Shown in pieces: positions 1-26,800 of a stretch of 64,000 bases of DNA (positions are counted from its first letter, which is position 1; each line of letters starts with the position of its first letter). Below the pieces are notes generated by a model that ran no database searches, was not told where the DNA came from, and was given only the letters and a program-made list of their open reading frames with translations. Position numbers and translations under genes: made by a program. The DNA is from Denticeps clupeoides (taxonomy: Eukaryota > Chordata > Actinopteri > Clupeiformes > Denticipitidae), in contig NC_041726.1 in the NCBI RefSeq assembly GCF_900700375.1, positions 15,933,239 to 15,997,238 of the forward strand, in the 5' to 3' direction.

Positions 1-639
1 TGCTCTTTTTGCACATGTTTGTCTTGTGTGTCCTGTTTGAAATATCCAACATATCCACTTACAAGCATCCTACATGATGTTGTCCAGTTATGTCCTGATT
101 GACCTATTCATTGTACAGAGATACATATAGAGATCTTTACAGTATTTAAGCTTTAGTTTTAGTTAGTATAGTTTAGTGTGTATATACATATATTTTTTTC
201 TTTTATCATTGCATTATGGGGGGGGGTTGTGTTTTGAGAGGGGAGAAAAGTTGTTGTTCAACTGACAAAAGTCAGTAAAGATGAACTACCCTGCTCTATC
301 TGAAGTCACAACTGCTGACAGACCATAAATGGAGACAAACGCCAAATGACTTATGAATCATTTATATGAAGAGGAAGGGAGTCCAAGACAGGAGGGAATT
401 TTTAGGAAGCCAAAGTCAAGTCCTGAAACTATGCAGAGAGAATGCTAATGTCACAGAACAGCAGACAGCAAATGTGGCCCATAGGTATAGTAAGGAGGAT
501 CAAGAGCAAGAAAAAAAAATAAATCCCACATTTGACAATGACAATGAAACTACCAGACTTCTTGAATATACTGAATACCCAGGCTGTCAGGCTCAACTTG
601 TGAAAGAATGTTAAAGGAGTCATCATTTGTAAGATGTAT

Positions 640-830
640 GAGACATTATTTTCACAAATGGACTGGCCAATGGAGTCCATACCCTATTGAAAACCTTTGG
701 TGCTGGAGAAAATTGTCCCACTGTCTCGGAGACAAATTAATACAACTCTGGATGAAAACAAATGTTTTTGCAGAAGCATTGCAGAAGGTCTTCGGAAAAA
801 TGCCACAGTGAAAGAATGACATAATCAATG
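640..830 (+). mobile_element. Tc1-like transposase 3' fragment (relic)
   Basis: The translation keeps a decayed form of the C-terminal Tc1 transposase pattern (W-P-x-S-P followed by IENLW, seen near 657-705). No terminal repeats or intact frame are visible. It is probably part of the same dead insertion cluster as the next piece, though order and spacing do not fit one simple element. Confidence 0.45.
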
Positions 831-1143
831 CTAAATGTGGTCCAACAAAATATTCGAATGTAGACAATATTGCTGGTCTTCGTCCATTACAGAACCCACA
901 ATGGTCAAAGAAATCACTTGAAATGGACAACAGAAAGAATACATAACAATTTTGAATTGTGATCCAACAGAATTCTATTAAAGAACAAACTGATGAAACC
1001 AGTCTGGACAAAAATGACGGTAACCCTAGAAAAGACAGAAAATAATCAAACTAGTAAAACTAAGATGTGTCCTGTAATTAGCATCAAGTGTCTTCAAGCT
1101 TCCAATCAAGCAGTCAGCCTATTTAAAGTGAAAAGTAGCCACT

Positions 1144-2034
1144 GTGCTGATTGATATTATGGTGTACACCACACTGAACACAGATCACAGACTGCTAATG
1201 AGAGAATTATCTCAAGAGACAAGCATGTTAAAAGGTAAAGGCTATAAAAAACTTGATGTTCCTGTGACAACCATTGCACAAGTTATTCAAAATTTTATGG
1301 TCCACGAAACTGTAGCCAACCTCCCTGGACCTAGCCACAATAGGAAAATTTAAGTGATTGATAATATGAATGGTAACCAATGAGCCCAGAACAACATCCA
1401 AAGGGATTAGAGGTGAACTCCAACAACAAGGAATATAACTGTCAGATTGCAACCTCAGATGCTGTTTGAGGCAAAGTAGACTTAATGGAAGAATATCACG
1501 AATCATAAAAAAGCAAGACTGGAAATTCCCAAAATGCAAATTAACAAAGCACAAATCATCTGGGAGAATGCAACAAAACTAGAGCTTTTTGGCAAGTCGC
1601 ATCATGTTCAGAGATGCAAAAATTAAGTGTACCATGGGGCTGCTTTCCTGTGTCTGGCACAGGTATTCTTGAATCTGTGCAAGGTCCAATGAAATCTGGA
1701 GGTCATTCTGGGGCAAACAGTACTACCCAGTCAGAGTCAGAATGCTTGGACTCTGTCACAGGTCATGGGTCCTCCAACAGGATTTTGACCCAAACACACA
1801 CAGCTAAAAACACTACAGAATGGCTGTACCCTGGACAATTCTAAAGTAGCTTTCTATGAGCCCTGATCTAAATTCTATTGAGCATCTGCGGACGGAGCCA
1901 AAATCTGGGTAAGGCACCCTTAAACTTGACGACAGCTGGAGCAGTTTGCACCGGTCCACATGTGCAGAAGTATCACCAAACTTGAGAGTAACCCAAATCA
2001 ATAAATTAAGCGATTGGCTCAAAAAGTAAAACAA
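1144..2034 (+). mobile_element. degraded Tc1-like DNA transposon
   Basis: Reading left to right, fragments match the usual order of a Tc1 transposase. First comes a helix-turn-helix-like start (KGYKKLDVPVTTIAQVIQNF, about 1237-1296). Next is the WGCF-S-GTG-L block near 1633-1680. A DPKHT-like block follows near 1790-1800, then SPDLN-IEHL near 1858-1890. Frames change between blocks, so the copy is dead. The orientation is plus, opposite to the host gene trappc9. Confidence 0.7.
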
Positions 2035-2764
2035 TTAAGTCAGGGGTACCATCATTTCTGTCCAGGCATGTTTCATTCGTCAGTTTTACTCAAAGGCTCA
2101 AATGTACAACAGTAAATATATATTACAATATAGATATTTTAATACATATTAACATTTGTATATTTTTATCTATGTGAATCATGATTTTCCATTATTCAAA
2201 TCACTCTCACCTACACACAGATAAACTTGCAGAATTATCTGTTATGCATGAGACATATGAAGACACCCATTCTTTTCAGAATCACACCCCTCGCTAGGCG
2301 GTGTGTCCTCATTTTCAGATGATTCCTGTTTCATCAAAAACATCAAAAGTCGGAGCCAGAATGTATTGTTCAGGATATGAGTGAAGAGAATAGGCAAGGC
2401 AGAGTAGAAAGTAGTATTTTTTTTCAACAGAGCACATGATCAGAGCTGCTCATCACAGTCATGGCCTCAGATTTGATTTATTTATTTATTTGTTTTACTT
2501 ATTTTCACTTTTGTAAGTTTCATAAATCAAAGCACACAGTGACTGCTATCACTACCACCATACTTCAAAAATCCCACTAAATTGCATGCATACAGACTAG
2601 AAGGAACATAGATGGTTTTTGTTTTTCACTCCCACCAGCAAAATGATAGCTCGGAAGATTCCTAATTTCGCAAAAAAAGCAGGGCGTGGAAAGAAAGAGG
2701 GAGGTTCATGTAAAACGTTTGTGGACAATTAAGTGAAGTCCACAGCAAGGTGCAAGTCTGTAAT

Positions 2765-3050
2765 TTAAAGGTCCCTTATTATGGGGAGTTACTTTTTTAG
2801 GGGAAGGGTGGGAAATTCTCTGGGCAGAAAATGTATGGGAACTAGGAGGTAACCTTTCCCTCATGACGACATAAAGGGACAAATTCCAGATTCCATAGCT
2901 GCCAGCCTCTGAAAGGTGAAGCACAATGGCCAAAGCACTCTTTTGTACACATCACCATTTCTAGCCATAGGACCAAACACAGGCTAGGAAAACTCATATT
3001 AATTTAAAATAATCTCACAAAGCAAAATTTTCATGATTGGGGACCTTTAA
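2765..3050 (-). mobile_element. short TIR element, family 'AAAGGTCCC', copy 1
   Basis: The ends are inverted copies: TTAAAGGTCCC at the left and GGGGACCTTTAA at the right. The interior has no coding capacity and recurs, in either orientation, near 8680, 11390, 42419 and 52114. This is the pattern of a non-autonomous DNA transposon (MITE). The family name is not known to me. Confidence 0.7.
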
Positions 3051-3777
3051 CGCTTACAATTTTTGAAAACCATATGGATTCTCTATGTGTCATGTGTACT
3101 CAGTCAGTGAATCTGTAGATACAAAGATTTCACCATAACACCAGCAAGAGGATTACTTATAATAGCAAAAATCACCTCACCATACGTAGTTGTGTAAATA
3201 ATTGCATAAAAATCTTACATGTGCTTCTATGGCCACTGTTAAGTGAAACATGGGTCTGGTGTAGTTTTGTAAGTAATGTATTAATAATATAACAATAACT
3301 AATATAACTATATTGGCACTAGCTCATCAATGGTATTGCCAAGAAGCTCACCACCTAAGGATGTGGGTATGATTGTCATCCTCAAACCCTATCACAGTTA
3401 TGATTGCCAAAATGTGCAAAGGAAGCATAAAAAAATGCAACATGTTAAAATATAGGCTTAGTTGGGTATATCAAATTGACAAATATTTTAACATTTACAC
3501 TTAAACAATATAATGTTAAATAATATAATTTATGCACAATTTGCATATATTGAAAACTGTTCATTTTTAAACTAGTCCTAAGATTTTTGCCCAATCGCCA
3601 ATTGTCTTAAATGAATCACAAGGGTCCTAATGTTAAACACAAGTTAAAGAGACATTTGCTCAACTTGCAAAAATGGACAGAAATTGTTAACACATACTCA
3701 GCTCTGCACAAAATTTAGAAGACGCGGAAGGCACTACGGCACCAGCCCCTGCCAAATTTTGCAATTTTGTGCTCATT

Positions 3778-3848
3778 GGGGGCAGTGGTGGCCTAGCGGT
3801 TAAGGAAGTGGCCCCGTAATCAGGAGGTGACAATCCCTTCACTTTACA
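3778..3848 (+). mobile_element. tRNA-type SINE B, internally deleted
   Basis: The head reads GGGGCAGTGGTGGCCTAGCG and continues into the family's 'aaggaagtggccccgtaatca' region. It then jumps directly to the 3' end (CAATCCCTTCACTTT). The middle of the element is missing. Other copies in this window supply the full consensus, for example 25345-25560 and 40961-41135. Confidence 0.75.
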
Positions 3849-4006
3849 TTGGCCACTGGGAGGTGCTACAAGTGGAAATTTAATTTTTGGAATGCATTTC
3901 TTGAAATGTGACTTCTTTGCCATCATGACAATTTGTACCAGTTCTAAACCTCTTGGAATGTTCATGGCAAATATGGACATTTAACATATAATCTCACCCT
4001 TGATCA

Positions 4007-18622
<14,616 letters not shown>

Positions 18623-18718
18623 GGCCGCTCATGCAGGCTCACTATAAGCACACAGAAAGGAAAGTTCATAAACTAACACAATTCTTTTGGGTTTGGCTGA
18701 ACCCTTTCATTATAAAAC

Positions 18719-18903
18719 ATTTACAGCATTTATCAGACGCCCTTATCCAGAGCGACTTACAATCAGTAGTTACAGGGACAGTCTCCCTGGAGCAATTTAG
18801 GGTTAAGTGTCTTGCTCAGGGACACAATGGTAGTAAGTGGGATTCGAACCCGGGTCTTCTGGTTCATAGGTGAGTGTGTTACCCACTAGGCTACTACCAC
18901 CCA
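18719..18903 (-). mobile_element. SINE A, full length
   Basis: The tail is at left (ATTTACAGCATTTATCAGAC) and the tRNA-like head at right (on minus: GGTGGTAGTAGCCTAGTGGG). It sits in the first intron of trappc9, just upstream of the coding start exon. Confidence 0.9.
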
Positions 18904-19802
18904 CGGGGATTCTTCCATTACAAGGCCAGACACGCCAGCAGCATTTTGCGTCCATGCTTTTAATTTAGGAGCAATCACAACACACACAAACGGAACCTGG
19001 TAAAAAAAAAAAAACTATGCATCCCATGACCAAATATGGTCTCCCAGTAATCAGCTCAGACAAGGCAGTGGCCGCCTCAGCATAATCAAGTCATTATAAC
19101 TTTTGTATTCGGCACACACTCGCGGCAAATATAAGGGAGGCCAGTGAAACAAGGTGCTTTTACTTCCAGCTTCCTGCTGCTACTCTTTTCGGCAGAGACG
19201 AATAGCAACTGTCGGTAGTGTGGATGTAGTAACCAGCCAGCTAGTTCATGGTGCCTAATGAGCTACGTTTCCACGCGATGAAACATAATGCCGACGTCGC
19301 TGTGATCAAAAGAACGTCGTGAAAAATATAATGACTACATGGACCCTGGTCGCTGTGCTGGGAGCCCTTTGCACTGTCTCTCGCCTGCACATTCAATTGT
19401 ACACACGTTTATTATAAAATTTAATCCTAACGTTTATTAAGTTTCAGGGTCGAGCATAAAAAAAAAAAATGCTTTTAAATGTTCAGCGCTTGATGACGTC
19501 GAACTGCATCTAAACCAGGAAGTCGTGTTTCAAAACGAGCATGTTAAAAAGCTAAAACCCCTAACTCTTCAAATGCTGGATATAAGCGTCGGAATAAATA
19601 CGCTACGTCCTGCAAGATGTAGTTGACACGACGCGCCTCGCATCACAGAACACAGCTGAGGGCAAGCTAAGCTAAGATAGCGAACTGAATTTGTAACATG
19701 AAAACATGATCAAAATACGACAGGCGGCAGACACCGCAAACATTCTGCCTTTACTTGCCATTAGAAGATTATTATAGAATAGTGACATACAGTGAAACTC
19801 AC

Positions 19803-20030
19803 AGTCTGGTTTCAAAACACAGACGGATGATCACCAATTCTTCTTCGCTGAATTTTGGAATGTTCCAGATAAAGTTGGTTACTGCGCCCCCGACAGGACT
19901 GGAGTAACGCGGCATTTGGTCTGTCCACGAAGCGTAGATAGAAACGTTCAGCCTCTCAGCATTCGTCAATACCGCCGCTTCCAAGCTCGTTCAACCACGC
20001 TTCTCTGGTGGAAAGCGAAGATGCGGCACT
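19803..20030 (-). promoter_or_regulatory. trappc9: trappc9 probable 5' untranslated exon with uORF
   Basis: A good splice donor (GACT|GTGAGT) ends this exon on the minus strand at 19803. The trappc9 coding exon has an acceptor at 18642-18643 (CTTATAG), so the two would join as a 5' UTR exon and the start exon. An ATG at 19982-19984 opens a frame of 61 codons in this exon. Across the junction it would run on as E-P-A-stop, ending 6 nt before the main ATG. The upstream edge and transcription start are not defined; the nearby sequence is CpG-richer than its surroundings. Whether the uORF is translated, or belongs to another transcript, is unknown. Confidence 0.55.
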
Positions 20031-20039
20031 GTAATGACG

Positions 20040-23000
20040 AGCGAACGAACGAACGAATACATAACATTTCATAAGTAAGATTTTATTTTATCATCTGCTA
20101 TATTACGAAATGTTGTGTTCGACAAATAACGTTATTCATGTTACAGACCTGAGCATCTGTCTTCCCAGCCCCACCCATAGCAAAAGGCACAGCTTCTATA
20201 TTTTGTGTAGTTAGTTCATTGACTATAGATCTTTTTCCAAAGTTATACAAGCAGGCTGATGGTGGGCTACAGGTGGGGAAAGACACAGCTTTTGTTCTTT
20301 GCAAATCTATACAAAATTCCTCTGTGTGTGGACCAGAGGATGCCTGTTGCTTTGGATAAAAGTGTAAATACAGTTGTATTTACAGTTTAAATGCTACAGG
20401 GTATTTTTGCATTAGGAAACCTAGCAGAAACCCAGCATTCAGTCAGAATTGCAAATGCAACTGCCAAACTGTATGAAGCCATGTGCAGTGCCACATGAAA
20501 GTAATATTTGGTTTGACATTTTATTGAAGAACTTTTACCTGCAATCAAAGCCTGCAGACAAGTTTGGCGCACCCATTTTTAGCTGCTGTCATCTTACTGT
20601 CTATGTGGACTAATCCCCCAGTTCCTGCCACAGAAAAAGTTCACAGTAGGGCTGGGGTTGGCCTGGTGATGAGCAATGCCTGTTTTCATCCTGACACGAT
20701 GCTTTGAGTTCAGGCCAAAAAGAACTGCAGGGCCAGCACTACGCTGGGGCAAGAGGGGGCCAAGCCTCATTAAAAAGCATCCTGGCCCTTTAAATCAAAC
20801 TTTTACAAGTTTGACAATATAGACAAAATTTACTACAGTAGCTGAAAAAGGCCCAAATTAGACGATTGTTCACCCCATCCCACGGTGCTCTGTTTTTGCT
20901 CCTCACCTCCGCCCCAGTATACCAGCACCTATTCACTGTCAAAACACTCCTGGCAGGTCTGTCTGTAGCATCTCCTTCCTCGTGGTGTCATGGTAAGATG
21001 ATACAGTTGAATTAAATCTCTATAATCAGCTTGTAATCACTGTTATAATAAACCTCTACTCCACCTTGGTTTCAGAGCCGCTTCAACGCTTTGCTTCTGT
21101 TGGTATTGCGACAACGCATCACACCACAGGTGGGATACCGGGAGTAGGTTCCAGAACTTCATGCCAGTTGAGTTGTTGCACTGGATATCATTTCAGTATC
21201 ATTTTGCAGTGTGATAACCTCATTCTCAAGAGCAGAGCTATTCAAGTGGATATAGTGCTACTACTGTAGAAGCTACGCAATCCCTTTAAATCAAACTTTT
21301 ACAAGTTTGACAATATAGACAAAATTTACTACAGTAGCTGAAAAAGGCCCAAATTAGACGATTGTTCACCCCATCCCACGGTGCTCTGTTTTTGCTCCTC
21401 ACCTCCGCCCCAGTATACCAGCACCTATTCACTGTCAAAACACTCCTGGCAGGTCTGTCTGTAGCATCTCCTTCCTCGTGGTGTCATGGTAAGATGATAC
21501 AGTTGAATTAAATCTCTATAATCAGCTTGAAATCACTGCTATAATAAACCTCTACTCCACCTTGGTTTCAGAGCCGCTTCAACGCTTTGCTTCTATTGGT
21601 AGTGCGACAACGCATCACACCACAGGTGGGATACCGGGAGTAGGTTCCAGAACTTCATGCCAGTTGAGTTGTTGCACTGGATATCATTTCAGTATCATTT
21701 TGCAGTGTGATAACCTCATTCTCAAGAGCAGAGCTATTCAAGTGGATATAGTGCTACTACTGTAGAAGCTACGCAATCCACATCAATACCGGCACCAAAT
21801 GGAAAACACATTTATCTGCCAATAGGTTAGCTGAATGCAAAGTCAGCAAATCGCTTCTAAAATTCTGACAAGATGTTTAGATTTCCTCATAACTTGAAAA
21901 GTCAAGTTGCAGAGTCTTTGCCCTGATGCTGAAGTTCTGCCTGCATGTGAGGGACGTTCTGCAGTTCACAGTGTTGCAGCCTGCTACCAGACAGCAGTTG
22001 TAGTTGCTTTTAAATGCCTTCACAGAACTGACCACGTTGATTATATGCTTATCCTTACACTGCAGCTCCAAATCATTCATTCATCAGATCAGTAAACTTA
22101 TTAAAACTGGAAGCACTCAGATCAATGTCATGTGCCATTCCCTCACATCAGCGTATACCTGTGCTCTGAGATAACTGCACATCCATCCATGATCTCAGTT
22201 TTATTTTAAAGTCACCTGCAGACCCCTCAAATGCTTCTTTAACAAATTGTCAGTCCTTGAAAAATGTCTTGTTTTCAGCAAGAACGTGAATAATTTACTT
22301 CTGGGCTGTGTTTGTCTAGTTTTTGTGCATAGGTTTGGCTTCAGTAAAGCCTCGCATTGCATATAAGACATTGAATTTGACTCCTCCCACTCTGACTGAA
22401 AATGATCCGATTTTGCTCTTTTGGGTTTGTGTGATAAATGTTTGTGGTACACGATTAAAAAACAGCCGTTTATTGGCCCGGAATGCTTGCCGTAGTGACG
22501 CACTTCACCATCAATTGAAAACTGCGCGCCACTGCTTAAACAGATCAAATTTGCTTAGATTTTTTGCTTGTATCTGTAAATGGATGGCCTGTGTTTGCAA
22601 ACCATGATTGACTTGCTGCTGTTGATTAAATGTGGTTAATTAAGATTCTGTATCATTTTGGTTGTAACATGTAGAAGACAAGGAGACTTTGTGAATGTGG
22701 GTTGTCTGTTTGAACTGTTATGGAACGTTTGACTGGACTTAAATATTTACACTGTGTTCCAAACATTAGTAATTCGTTAATTCTTGGTATCAATAACATA
22801 ATAAAAAATTCCACAGTAATATTCAATAAAAATTTGTATTCTGGTACTCTGTCTTATTCAGTATCAGCTCCGGTTGTGAATTCTGAAATAAGCAATCTGG
22901 ACCATAAGGGAAATGGAGGAAACAAGCTTTTATTCACCGTTAAGCCATAAACAATAATCAATATTTTTTGCATGTGGTCAGAATGCATTAGATTCAATGA

Positions 23001-23836
23001 TCAAAGACAGACCTGTCATCATTTTGTTTTTAAATATACTGAAAAGAATGAGGCAAAAGAATGAGAGAAGGTGTGCAGGCCGCACACCGTATACTAGTCC
23101 GGTGCTTAGCGTGACGTCAGCTTTTTTTATAGGTGGACCGAAAAAGTTCAGCCTCGTACGCTACATTAAGTCTGTATGCATGTAGCGAGCAAAGATGATA
23201 GGATTTCACATTTCTACTAACCACAGCAACACTAAAGCGTTATACTGACATCAATGACTGAATAAAAGCTGTTCCACTGAAAGACTATGGATATCTGATA
23301 ACATAAAAACGTTGAAGTGGTCTACACTTCCTAATGACAATTGAACCATCTACACTTGCAGCATGACAGGACATAATTCATTCAAATTCAACATCCAGCT
23401 TTTGGAATGGCCTGTGGAAATTGTTTATTCTGCCACATACAACAAGAACAGTACATCAATGACAAGTTTTGGAAAAAAAATGTCCCCATCACCTGATGCT
23501 AGGCAGAAATGTATGCAGGAGGTTTGGGTGTTCTGGACAACAATTTGGCCCACAATCTCACACTTGTCTAATGACCCTATTGAATTACAAGCCTCAAAGT
23601 GCTTGTTCGTGGAGGCACAGCTTTTTGCAGAAATGTCAACCGAAAAAGTGGAATGTAGTGGAGTCCTCTTACAAAATCATCCACCTGTCAGAATAGAAGA
23701 AGAAACAATCTACACCTCCCCAAGCCATCCCGTTCTCCCTCCAGCAGTAACATAGTATTACTTTCTTAATTCATAAGATCCTGAGTCTTTGGACAAAGTT
23801 TTTTCAAACTTTCCCCCTTCATCCCTCCCTCTCCCG
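20040..23836. other. intergenic region, trappc9 to slc39a7
   Basis: No coding exon could be supported. The main content is a direct 496-bp tandem duplication (20786-21778). A 130-codon open frame at 23363-23755 on plus has no recognisable domain or splice context. The remainder is A+T-rich and includes the slc39a7 3' flank. Confidence 0.6.
20786..21778. repeat. 496-bp tandem duplication, two near-identical units
   Basis: Unit 1 is 20786-21281 and unit 2 is 21282-21777. Both start CCCTTTAAATCAAAC and end at AGCTACGCAAT, with a CC shared at the boundary. Reading along the units I see only about four substitutions (for example TTGTAATCACTGTT versus TTGAAATCACTGCT), so the duplication is young. 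No known element or gene was recognised in the unit. Confidence 0.9.
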
Positions 23837-26800
23837 TTACTCATATTCTGCGATGAGGACCATCATTCCCACTCCAAACAGCAGTGCAAGGATCTCCATC
23901 ACTGACTGGCCGAGGCTGGAACGTCCCACCAGTAGTTCCGGCAAGACTGTCACTGTTGCAATGTAGACAAATCCGCCAGCAGTAAAAGGGAGAATCCATG
24001 CAGTAGCGGCTGCCCCAATGCCCTCGGCTAGGAGGGAGCAGCCTGTGCCAGCTAGCGCGCCGATGGCTGTCAGAAGCTGCAGACACATGGCCTGAATAGG
24101 AAAAAAGGAAACAACAAAACAGGAAGTAAACAAACAGCTTGTCTTTAGCCCAACAATGTGGACAAGAGTAGCCTGCTTTTATTTGGGTGGATGTCATTTC
24201 TGGAGTAGGGCCAATATATTGGGGTCATGTAGCAGAAAACAATATTTTGGTTGAAAAGTGGTAGGGAAAAAAAGTGACATGGAAGAAATAAAAATTAGGT
24301 GGGGAAAAAAAAAAAAAAAAAAGGTCAATCTATGCGGCCTGACCCGAGACCTGCTGCAGAAGTAGACATTATACAGTACTTATCATATTGAAAATGCATT
24401 CCTATAATATTTAAACGTTTGCAGAGTAATTTTGCATGTTTGATAGATTCTTAATTAGCATGGCGACCACATAGCACAAAAACAGTTGAGGAACTGTAAC
24501 AGTGTCGTAGCGATATTATAGGAATGCATTATCAACATGCAAAGTACCGTATAAGATCTACTTACATTACAGCTGTTGGAGAACGTCCTCCCCGTACTTC
24601 CCATCTTGCAGGTCTCAGGTCAGGCCACTTGGACTGCCACATGTCACCAATATTTTTTTCTACTATATGACCCCTAGGGGGCTCTGTAGCTTAGCAATCC
24701 AGTGGTGGACCTAATTTGTTAAGAGTCTTTTTTTAAAACCTAGTGCAGAAAACGCTAAATCAGCATAAAATGAAAAATATCATGGCAGGTCTGCTTCCTC
24801 ATAACAGTGAACCGTTGCAACTTAGATAAAAAATGTCTGATACATCGCATCTTTTTATTATCAATGCATCTGTCTACTAATAGATTAATGGCAAGGCCTA
24901 AATAATTGATTGGTAACAAAGCCATATTCCTCAAAACATTTACGGGACAATTATCATCTAAATCCGGCATAATAAATGACTGCTGTACCTTCTTTTTGGT
25001 GCACCCTGATTGTACCAAGATGGCAAAGTCACCAATTTCGTGGGGCACTTCATGCAGCAGGATGGTGAGGGTAGTTACAGTACCAACAGCTGGACCAACC
25101 AGGAAAGAGGCACCAATGGCAAGCCCATCTGTGAAGTTGTGCGTGAAATCAGCAGCAAGGTTCAGGTAGCCAGACACCTTAATGTCTAGATGAAAAAAAG
25201 ATGTTTATTAGAGATGGTCTTTTTTTATAGTAGAACAAAAACTTAACTGCGATGTCCATACCAGACACTTTCTTGTCAACCTTCTTATTGTCCTTTTTCT
25301 TTCCGTCCTTGTCCTCTTCTCCGTCACTATCCTTTGCTTTGAATGTGAGAGTGATTGTCATTGTCATACACAGCACAGCAGATGGTGACGCAAAATGAAA
25401 TGTCTGCATTTAAACAATTACTCTTAGTGAGTAGTGGCAGCCATGAAAGGCACCCGGGGAGCAGTCTGTCGGGACGGTACCTTCATCAAGGGGACCTCAG
25501 TGGCACCTTGGCTGGTTGAAACTGCACCCCTTCCTCACCCACTAGGTCATTACTGCCCCAATGTCAGCAACAAGATCAATATTCTGATTTGCTATTTCTC
25601 AGTCAGAATGAAAGTCAAGGATGTGTGCCTACCATGGGAATGTCCATGCGAGTGAGAATGTCCTCCTTTCAGCAGACGGACAAACTTCTCGACCACCAGG
25701 AACGCCATGATTCCTCCCAGGACCCACAGTCCCACTGACATCATGTGTGCATGCTTCACTCCTGAACAAAACCACACATAGCTTTCTACCACACTATGAG
25801 CAATTTGTGGTACTTTCTTACAATCATCATTACAGCTTACACATTATTCTTCAAAATGTTTCAGCACCCAGTCATTGTTGAAGTGAAGAATTTTAGATAT
25901 TATTTAGAATAAAGCAAAGCTGAAATATTGTAGCCAGTCTGGTGCAATCAGACTTAAAGGCAGTTGGCAAAAAATAACAAGTGAGTACCATGGGAGTGCC
26001 CGTGATCAAGTGGTACTTCTTCGTGTGAGTGGCCATGTCCCTCATCTCCATGGTGAGAGTGGGGCTCTGTGGACAAAGAACACCAGATAACGATATCTTT
26101 ACACACACCAGAAATGTCCTGGATCAAAACAACACTACTACAGCTATGAAATGTGAACAATAACCACCAATTAGCCATTCTTGGTCCATATAAACCATCT
26201 AAAATAATCATGAGAATAAAAGTGGTGCATGTTCTATTGGTCTTATTGGACATATGTAGATGTAAAAGAGGTTTCTGAGGAAAATGTAATCACATTTTTT
26301 GTAATTAATAAAAACGTTTAATTAATAAAATGCATTTCACCATAAAGAACTAGATATCCACGTTGTACCTCAAATTCGTTTTTGAATAGATTATTGTAGA
26401 AAAAAGCTTTGCTTTTTCATTATCAAATGGCTATAGTTGAGAATTGACTTTGATCAAACCCTTATAACAATATCAAAAACTATTTTTGACCACATAATGC
26501 AAATCACCCAGTGCATGCGGGATGAGGTGGAGGAAGGCATCTCCCAGTAACCCCCCTGAAGCAAAACTGAGCAGAACTTTCAGGAGACTTTGGTGCTGGT
26601 CTGTGTTGGACTGCACCGGGATGAGAAAGAGGATGAGGAAGGGTGCAGCACTGATGAGCAGAGTGGCACCCACTGCCTGTTCAGAGGTAAGAAAACAGAA
26701 CCTAGTCAGTCTCACTTTAAATTCACTAACAAAGAAATGATCAGTTTGAACACTGAGAGACAGAATAACAAAAAATCCAGAAAAATGCATTTCAAAATAG

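Noticed and set aside
23363-23755. 130-codon open frame between trappc9 and slc39a7
   Set aside because: No recognisable domain, no supporting splice or promoter signal, and composition like its surroundings. It may be transposon debris.
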